A stretch of 64,000 nucleotides of DNA from Escarpia spicata. Its lineage: Eukaryota; Annelida; Polychaeta; Sabellida; Siboglinidae. Position 1 is the stretch's first letter. Every line of letters starts with the position of its first letter. Made by a program: the position numbers and the translations under genes. A model generated the notes under the pieces. That model was not told where the DNA came from, ran no database searches, and saw nothing but the letters and a program-made list of their open reading frames with translations. Location: positions 22,566,620 to 22,630,619 of the forward strand of contig OZ023208.1 of assembly GCA_963995525.1 (NCBI GenBank), read 5' to 3'. Below are positions 22,801 to 31,800 of the stretch, in pieces.

Positions 22801-25800
22801 GCTTGCCGTAGCCCCTTCCACCTGTGACAACACCTTCTTGTCGACCCTCGGCTGCGACTTTTCTCAAGGCAGTGCCAAGCCTCTTTGACACGTGGTTGAC
22901 GCACTCTTCTTTGGTAACCTGACAGTCATCTCCGTAGATATTCAGGGACACCAGGTGGCTGTATGTCTTCGCGTCGCCGTCTGACAGCACGGTGACGTAA
23001 CGGAAGCCGTGTCTCTGTTCCGAGCGGCGCCACAGGATCTCTGCAACAGCAGCATCCATACCACCTGCAGTGCCATCAAAGTTTTTGTTGCACTCATGGG
23101 CTGCCTTCCATGTTCGGTACTCATCAGTGTTTTTGTCCAGGTGGTCCCCCACAGTGGTGCAGCCATGGCAGTATAAGCTCAGTACTGCATAGTCAATCAC
23201 AAGGCCGGTGATCAAGTCGATGACACTGCCAATGCCGTAGGACTGGTGTCCTCGAGTCATCCAGGTTGCATCGTATGATACATTGATGTCTCTCACGTCC
23301 TCTGGAGGGACACCAGACAGGTCGGCGTATGCTTCTCTCACATAAACAGCACTGGCATCGAGACAAGTGGTCACTGTGTCCATCACTGCTGTGGCTATCT
23401 CTTTCTGGTGTCTCACATACGTCTTCTGATGGATGCAGGGTGAATCCATCCACCAACAAATCCGACGTAGCCCCGAAAATCCAACACCACAGTCCATAGT
23501 TCCTGCCACCAATCTCCTCGTGGCAAATGGTGACTGACTGCCACGATCACCAATCCTGCCTGAAGACAGTGTCTCACTGCAGACATGTCCACAAACGGTA
23601 CACTCGGTGCGGAATGCTACGACTGGGCCCTTCCTTTTGTCGATGACAACAACTGTCAAAGCTCCCTGGCAAACCGGGCACGGAAGACTCTCAACGAGTT
23701 TCTTCAACGAGGCCACTTGCACAAAGAGACAACTGTTGTCTGTCACGGGACGTTGAGGTTCGTCGACATCGGGCTCATCGTCGACATCGGACTCATCTGT
23801 CTGTGACGAGGACGCGATCGACGGTTCGTGAACAGAATGCTGATCGTCAGCTCCAGCACAAACGTCCATTTCGCCAGGTTCCACGACGTCACCTTCCACA
23901 GTGACCACGCTGCCACTCGGGGCCGGGCCACGGCGGTATCACCGGCGATGTTGGTCAGTTTATTCCGTAGTTCTCGCGCAGATTTCATCTGTGCTAACCG
24001 AGCCCGCTTCTTTGATCCAAACTTTCTCGTCGTAGTCTGTGTTACGCCGCGATCCTTCGGCATCTTGACTAGAAAATGCGTACTAATAACTGACAAAATC
24101 ACTGAGCTAAACCAACGGCAGCCATATTGTCTCACTTTGTTGCTATGTCGTAGCTTGCCGGAGAGGTCCGAAGGTCGGCCATTGGCCAGTCAGAATCGAG
24201 AGAATGCGGATCCGCGGAGCATTGTGCCATATAAGGAAATTTCCGTATAGAATCGGCTCGGATTCTAATGCTGATTGGCTGCATACTAATGAGCGTTTCC
24301 CGCCGCGGATAAGCCTGTCTTGCTGCCGGGAGAAAGAGCTAAATTTTGATATCCAACATGGCAGCCTCCAGTAAGGCAAAGTACCTGGTAACTAAGGAGT
24401 GAAACACGCCTAATTTCTGCATTTGTTCGCAAGACAAAGGAACTCTCATCAACACTGGTGATCAAATAAAGCATTTATTTCACATACAGACACATAAATA
24501 TGAAAATTTATGAATTAGAAGTTGAAGTTAAGATGTTTTATTAGTTAAATACGCTGAAAACGAAATGTCACCAAAAATCGTCAAAAATCGAAAATCCCGC
24601 AGTGCGGGTCCCCTTAAACAGTTATATCTTCATGATTATTTTATGTTATGCAAATATCATCACTGCATAATAATAAAGGGTCTTTTTGCCAACAAAATGA
24701 TAGCTCAATCATATTTTTGATATCAATATATTAGCAAAGTTTTGATTTTTTAAAAGCTATTAAAATTTATACAAGATGAGTACACGGCAACTTATCTGCA
24801 AAAACATCTATTGACAATGTATCCCTCGGTAAATTATGTGCGAGATGGTGGTTTGGAAAAAATTTGAATCCTATCTGGAGGAGGATAAGTTGTCAATAGT
24901 ATGTACAGTAGAACCTCATTATTAAGGTCATCCTTTTGGGGCAGAGTCAATATGACCTGAATTGTAAGGTTAGTGGGACTAATTTCCTATGCCTGACTGG
25001 TTTTTTAACCCTCGCTGCCTTTGTTGTTGCAATTTTAATTTCCTTCATGCACAACTGACACGCGAACATTTGGTATCTATGGATAGCCGACAGATTTTTC
25101 GAGAACGTGTGTATTTATTCATGAGCAGATCAAATGACTGCTACTCACGATCTAGCTTACAAAACACGTGACGCGGTTCAGTGTTTCCCCTGGGTAAAAT
25201 GATGGGTGAGGTGGCAGAGATGGGGTATGCGAGCGCCACATGCGCGAAGCGTTGCTAGGGGTGTCCGGGGGATTTTTTTTAAACTAGTTTTAAAATGGTG
25301 AATTCTTTTTTTTAACCTTTGCTCTTGAATATAGAGGGTTAGGTATAAAACAACAAGACACAACTTGTAAATGTAGTAATCATGACTGATAAAAGTCAGT
25401 AATCATGATTGTTTCATTGTGTTGAGGTGTGGTTTCCATTTTACCACTGGTACTCGGTAGAGGTGTGGTTTCCACTTGACCACTGGTACTTGGTTATGGT
25501 TATGTTTTTCTTGCACTAACCCTTGGCTTTGTTACCTTGATATAGAGTCGGTAAAAAAATAAAAAGTTCTTATAAAGCGCAGGACTGCTGAAAGCACCTT
25601 ACACTTTACCCCCTGGCAGACCTGTTCAGTCGAACACCATCTTGACTTCTCTGGGAAGCATCCAGGGGTATCATCTGAAGACTCTTTCATCATCAACTTT
25701 AAATGATTATAATATTATGGTAAATTGGAGGTTTACGTTCCAAACATTATATTTTATTTCCTGCTAGCATGCTACGCAATTAATTTAACAGTCATTTCTG

Positions 25801-28800
25801 GAATGCCACAAAAGTATGTTTCTATTAATCGCAAGAACGTTTCTCAAATTGTGTCCTTTTTATAAAACAGGATAAGTTGTTTAGTATATCCAATTTCTGT
25901 GCAAACACATCATTCTCCTAGGCATATTTCCCTATAAGAATATTGAGCCTTACGCCCATTTGAGGTGCAAATAGCGCCCCGGTTTGTATCAATATATGCT
26001 GCTTTAGCATAATAGCTCTCATTTTACACACGCTGTGCGGTAACAGACTAGCGCAAACCGAGTTGCTATTTGAGCTTCAACACTGGACGACAGGGTCCCG
26101 ATTCGATACAAGTGCCAACTAGTGAATAAGTGCACGCTTTTTATTTGGGCTTCAAAAGGGTCCGGATTTGACACAAGTGCCGACTAGTGACGTAGTGCCA
26201 TCAGCCTGTACGGTTTTCACTCCCACCACTGTAATAAACAAAAACGCAAGTTACCGTTTGGGTGCCATTTTACATGAATGTCAAGAATTTCTAGTATGTC
26301 GAAACTCCGCGAGGTGTCACCATTGGAGACACCGGGGATACCGCAGGAATATTCCATGATTGGGCAACCGACAAACGATATCTTTCACTAGCATTACCAC
26401 ATGAAAAATAAAAACTGCATTACCTAAACATGTTTTGTTATGCATGTAAAGAGCTTCTTCTTCTGAAGTAAATGGTTTTTATTTCATGAAAATCGGACAA
26501 CTACTGATAAAGTTATTAAGTTGGAAATGTTATTACCCCAGGGGTTTTCGTTGGAACGGTGAACATGAAAAATAACACAGAAAGAATAGGGTCACAGTAT
26601 TTCCAGGGTGTACCTCTATTTTATCATTTTTGTCATTGTTTTCACAACAGATAAGTCATTAATTGAGGTAATTACTTCAAATTTTGCATATATAGGTATT
26701 TTCACACGAGGAATTCATTTTTTGCATTTTCGTTGACCTAATTTGCATATTTCATGACCTAATTAGCATAATATGGCTGACATATTGAATCGTAGACTGT
26801 AACAAGATGCAATTCATGTCATGTCATTAATTGTTTAGAGTATATTTACAGGGTATCAGAAAATGTAATATATCTTGTTTCATTATAGTTAATTTCAATC
26901 ACAATTTTTTGTCAAAATTGGTGCATCATTAGCATAATTATTACAAAATGGCGGCCATATTGAATGAGGATTCCCAATGTTTTGTGAAGAAATTGTTATA
27001 TTGAGCATGTAATTAACTCAGTAATGGCGTTTACAATAGTACAGAATAAACTGTTTCATTGCTATCAATTAATTACCACAATTTGAATAATTGGTGGAGT
27101 AATTTGCATAAAATAAAATGGTGGACATATTAAATGTAGAATCCCAATTTTTGAATACATATTTTTCCAAAAGCACATCATTAATATTTGAGGCATGTTG
27201 TAAAATAGTACAGCACAAACATTTTCATTATAACTCACTTAGTTGCCATTTACATAATTGATTAATGTAATTATCATAAAATAAAATGGCGGACATAGTA
27301 AATTTGGTATCCTCATTTGTTATAAAAAAATTCAAAAGCATTATAAATTTATCGTTTAACGCTTCTTATCATAGTACTACATAAAGAGTTTAATTACTAT
27401 CATTAGATGTCACTTAATTCCCACTTTGCATAATTAATGTCTATACTAGTTATACTTAGCAAAGTGAATTGCAGAAAGTGTCCTGGACCTGAGAGATACC
27501 TGCATTTAAATACACAGAGTAATGAATAATTGCATCAACAACTCAAATTTTATTGCTAGTCTCTGTTGTTACAATAGCTATATAAACTTAGGAATATATA
27601 ATTATTAATTAAATAATATATAGTTATACACAATAATATAATTGTAGCAATAAATAAATATTATAATGGTGGAAATACCAATCTTAAACTGGCTAGTTAT
27701 TACTACTAGTAAGCAAACAACAAATGTAATAAGTTCTTATTTTATATTTAACAGAGTAAAGTTGGAATATTAGTCTGAATTTCAACTTTAAAATCAATTA
27801 TTAAGTGTAGCCAGCGAACTGTGAATAGGGATTGCCTGTATGACAGCTAGGCGCCGAATCCGCCTAGCGGACAACCAGCGCAACGCGGTTGTCCGCCTGG
27901 CGGATATCCAGCGGCATGCTGACGTTACCAGGCAGATGTTACTATTTTTAGCAAAGCGTCACCGTCTGCGGTGGCGTTCTCGAAAACCGTGCAACTAGGT
28001 CGCACAAAATGCGATTTCCGCACTTGTAAACCTTTTTAAAATATCACATAACATATCATCTGAACAGTCTGAAACTGACGCGTAGGTGTGTATATACACG
28101 AACTTGAATTTTAGGCGATAACATTACCAAAAATTCATGTTTATACGATAATTCAACATAATTTTCGTTTGGTTTAACGCAGAAACTTCGTGCAACGACT
28201 GCAGTGAAGACGAACACGTCTTCTAATTGGTCGAGCAGATCTCATGATGATCCAAATAGGTTTACAAGTGCGGGTTTTCAATTTGCCGCGACCTGTTTTT
28301 GCGAAAACCGTACCGTCACGGAGCGCCGTCGGCGTGACACTTTTGGCGCGTATCATCGCTCAATCACGAACGATAAGTTCGTCAAATAAAGGAATACTTT
28401 AAAAAAATTTATGCCATTGTAAAGAACATTATCTTGCCGTTCCAGTGATATTAAATATGTAGTATTTAACGCGGACTTAATGATGTAAGGGCTGCGTGAC
28501 CTGTCGTAGTTTAGCGTCAAAACTGGCCAGATCCAACTGCGGCCGCGGCCGCTGTGGTAATGCTACTTTCACGTTGTCCAATGGAGTTAAATCCTAACCG
28601 CTCTGAGTGACGTTATAGTTAAGACAACTAAACGATGTTGCCACAAATCTGCGATTTTGCAGGAATATAAGTGACTTTGTGGTGTCATTTCGCGATGCTC
28701 GCCGGCGCTGAATATATCGCGAAAGAACAAAAAAATGGGCATACAAAATAGCTAGGAGGTGGCAAATTTGGGGCGAGGCGGCATAGAAAACCGGCGAGGC

Positions 28801-31800
28801 GGCCCGCCTCGCTTGTCATATACCAGGGGAGACACTGCGGTTGATGCCCACAGTTTAGTGATTTTACTACGTCCTGCGTACTGAATTTACGCATCCATTC
28901 ATGAAGTACAGACCCCGCACACATGATATTAATGAAAAGCTATCATTGGCCGATCTGCCAAAATTTTTTATATTGTGGATGAAGGTCAGATAGTAATGTC
29001 CCCACAATTTTAGTATGTGATATGGTTATTATAATTTATAACGCATTCCTTTAGCAATAAAATTATACCTCGATCATAAATTTATGCCAAATATTAACAA
29101 AGTTGTGATTTTTATAGAAACAGTATGCTACAGAGGATTTTCAGTGGTCACTTGTAGGGTTAAAGAATGGGTACTTCTAGGGTGACTTTAATGGTGAGTT
29201 GGCTGTATCACGGAGGATGTGTTCACATGTAACATTGGTTTTATTGCGAATTGTTTTATTTTGTTTAAGCTTATTTCTGATCCCATAAATGGGTTAAATT
29301 GACGATTTTGAGAGTATAATACAAATATGTACACACACCATGTTTTCAAGTGCTATTTTTGAAATCTGTTAAAACTCATAAGAGGGTTCATGTGGTTTAC
29401 TTATCTATTGCAGGGAACGAAATGACATGGGTGGTAACCGAGGTGGGGAACGGGGGCGAGGGTTCGGACGAGGAAGAGGTGGCCGGGGGGGCGGCGGCCG
29501 GGGGCGGGGAGTAAGCACCGAGGGAGGATTTGACCGGTTTGGGAAGCGAGACTATGAACGACACAGTGGCAGCGACAAAACGTGAGTTGTACATTTAGAA
29601 TATGGATGTGTATTCAGCTGTGTTGAAATGACTGTGAATCAGCTGTCAGAATAGCAAATGCTCGTTAAAAAATGTCAGCTGTTTAGATAATCTGGTGGTA
29701 CATTGTTGATTGTATCAGGTGATATCTGTCTCTCTGGAAATGTTATCTAATTGTTGTCTACCCCTCTACTGTTCTGTACTATGTGCCCTTGTGAGCCTGC
29801 CCCTCTTTCTCCTTGTAGACTAGGTGGACTCTGAGAATATACCCTCTGTAGCCCCTTTTCCTTAGTGGTCTCTTCTAACCTACTCTCTGTAACTCCTTGT
29901 AGAGTTAGTAGTCCCTGAGAACCTATCCTCTGTAGCCCCTTTTTTCTACGTTGTTTCTGCAAGTCTGGGCAATGTCTGGCAGCAATACAGGTCGCTTTAG
30001 CATTCTCAAATAGGTACTTTGCATGGACTTCTTTTCAATAGATGCCACCACTTCGTTGAAGCTATTGTTTTTTATGATGGTCTTGCAACAGTTGTACTGC
30101 GTCGATGCTGGAACGTTTGTTAAACTTTCAGAGGTGTGAAAGCAGTGGACAAGCGAGAAGGTGGTGGTGCTCACAACTGGGGCAATGTGAGGGATGATAT
30201 AGAGTAAGTAATGGGGTGGCAAGGTGTGAGCGATGGTGTAGAGTAAGTAGTGATGTGGCCTAGTGCCGTCAGGGATGATATAGACCAAGTAATGGGGTGG
30301 CACGTATTGTGTTGACATTTCAGAAATGTGAAAGCAACGAACAAACGAGATGGTGGTGGTGCACACAACTGGGGCAGCACGAAAGATGACATTCAGTAAG
30401 TAACTGCAGCTTAGGCGTCACCACGGCGACCTATCCTAGCCGGTTGTTGAAGTTTCCGTTTTTTTATTTTGTTGTTTTGTGTTCAGTTGGTAGTTTTCGG
30501 GGGACATCTTGAGTTTGACGTGATGATCACTAGAAAAGTCTCGATTAAAGTTTGATGACAATATTTACCGGAATCTGATCTTACTCAAGTTACCTCGCTT
30601 AAGTGTTGTCGGTATTAAATGGCAACATCGTACTGTTTGTGTACCACCATCTTCTTGTTTGTAGCGTTGCTTTTATGGTTTCTTTGTTTATTCAGAAGTA
30701 TTAGTTTTATGTAGATATAGCAGCTTGTATTTGTTTGTGGTCATCCATTGTTTGTAACTAGCAAAGATAATCCTCCGGAAGGGTAACTTGGTAGTACACA
30801 AGGTAAGAAACCAAGCATACATGTCCGTAGTACTGAAAGTTTGACAAAGATTACGTCACTTTTGCAATGCTATGTATGTTTTCTACGTAAACCCTCCCCA
30901 ACTGATCAGAATTGACCTTCAGGAGTTGTTCATTGAGTTGTTCATTGAGTTGTTTTCTTGAATGCTGTGGCCATTCTCAACATCAAAGAGCTGTGCGGTT
31001 AAGTTGGTTAAGTTAGGTAATACATGCTTGTGTTGAATTAAACATTTTAAATTAAAAAAATTGAAGGTAACTAAACAATTATCATACTTTTTCTAAGGTA
31101 TTATTTAACAATATTCTAGACCAAGAAGTATTGAATTTGTATGTTGTTTGTTGATATTTAAATTCTTTGAAAGACTAAAGAAAGATCACAAAATTGATCA
31201 ATAATCATCTCAAAATGAAATAAAATTTAATTTTGAGAACCACACTGAAAGACAAACAAAAAACTGCGTAATTAAAAACAAGCAAGTATTAGCCACCTAT
31301 ACAGCGTAATGAATATTATTATTAAACGTCCGACCAGCACTTATAATGTCATCTAATGCATTAGCCGTCGTCTTGGGTATACGCTTGCAGAATGAATTGT
31401 TGAATGAGTGAGTTGATTGTACGCAAGTGTCATAGGTAGCATGCTGCTGTTGTGAATGGTAAATGACAGGGTGACCACAAGGTTGCACGTTCTTGTAGGG
31501 AGCAGTTGAACGACACCAATGTATCAGAACCCAACCCAGACTGGTCGGTTACTGAGGAGACAGAGAACCGGGAACCCAAGTGAGTGGCCAGTTGAGTTGA
31601 AGACAACTTCTCCCAGTAACTCATCGTTCGCATCTGACTGTTACAGACAGGCATTTGTTGTGAAAGGTTTTGCCATAGATTACTTTTTTCCAGGGTACAT
31701 GGTAATGACAACTTGTAGTAGCAGTGACACAGTTGTCCCTCACTGACAGCAACATTTTGAAATACACCCTGAGTGATGACATACTCACTATGGCAGTGAC

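Larger units (their letters stand above)
21360..24613. mobile_element. TTAA-flanked DNA transposon carrying a transposase gene
   Basis: The outer ends are GGGGAC (21360) and GTCCCC (to 24613), each flanked by TTAA (21356-21359 and 24614-24617). A TTAA duplication is typical of piggyBac and Kolobok elements. The encoded protein looks like the Mutator/Kolobok-type transposase rather than piggyBac. The total of 3254 bp lies within intron 2 of HABP4/SERBP1 in antisense orientation. TIR similarity beyond about 8-10 bp is weak by eye. Confidence 0.65.
25179..28837. mobile_element. Non-autonomous hAT-like element with CAGTGTTTCCCC ends
   Basis: Left end CAGTGTTTCCCCTGGGTA and reverse-complemented right end CAGTGTCTCCCCTGGTAT form inverted repeats typical of hAT elements; GAGGTGG/GAGGCGG blocks follow inside both ends. 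An 8-bp duplication is not clean (GCGGTT is common to both flanks). The 3.66 kb is AT-rich, has no transposase, and includes a SINE fragment and diverged tandem repeats. Confidence 0.55.
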
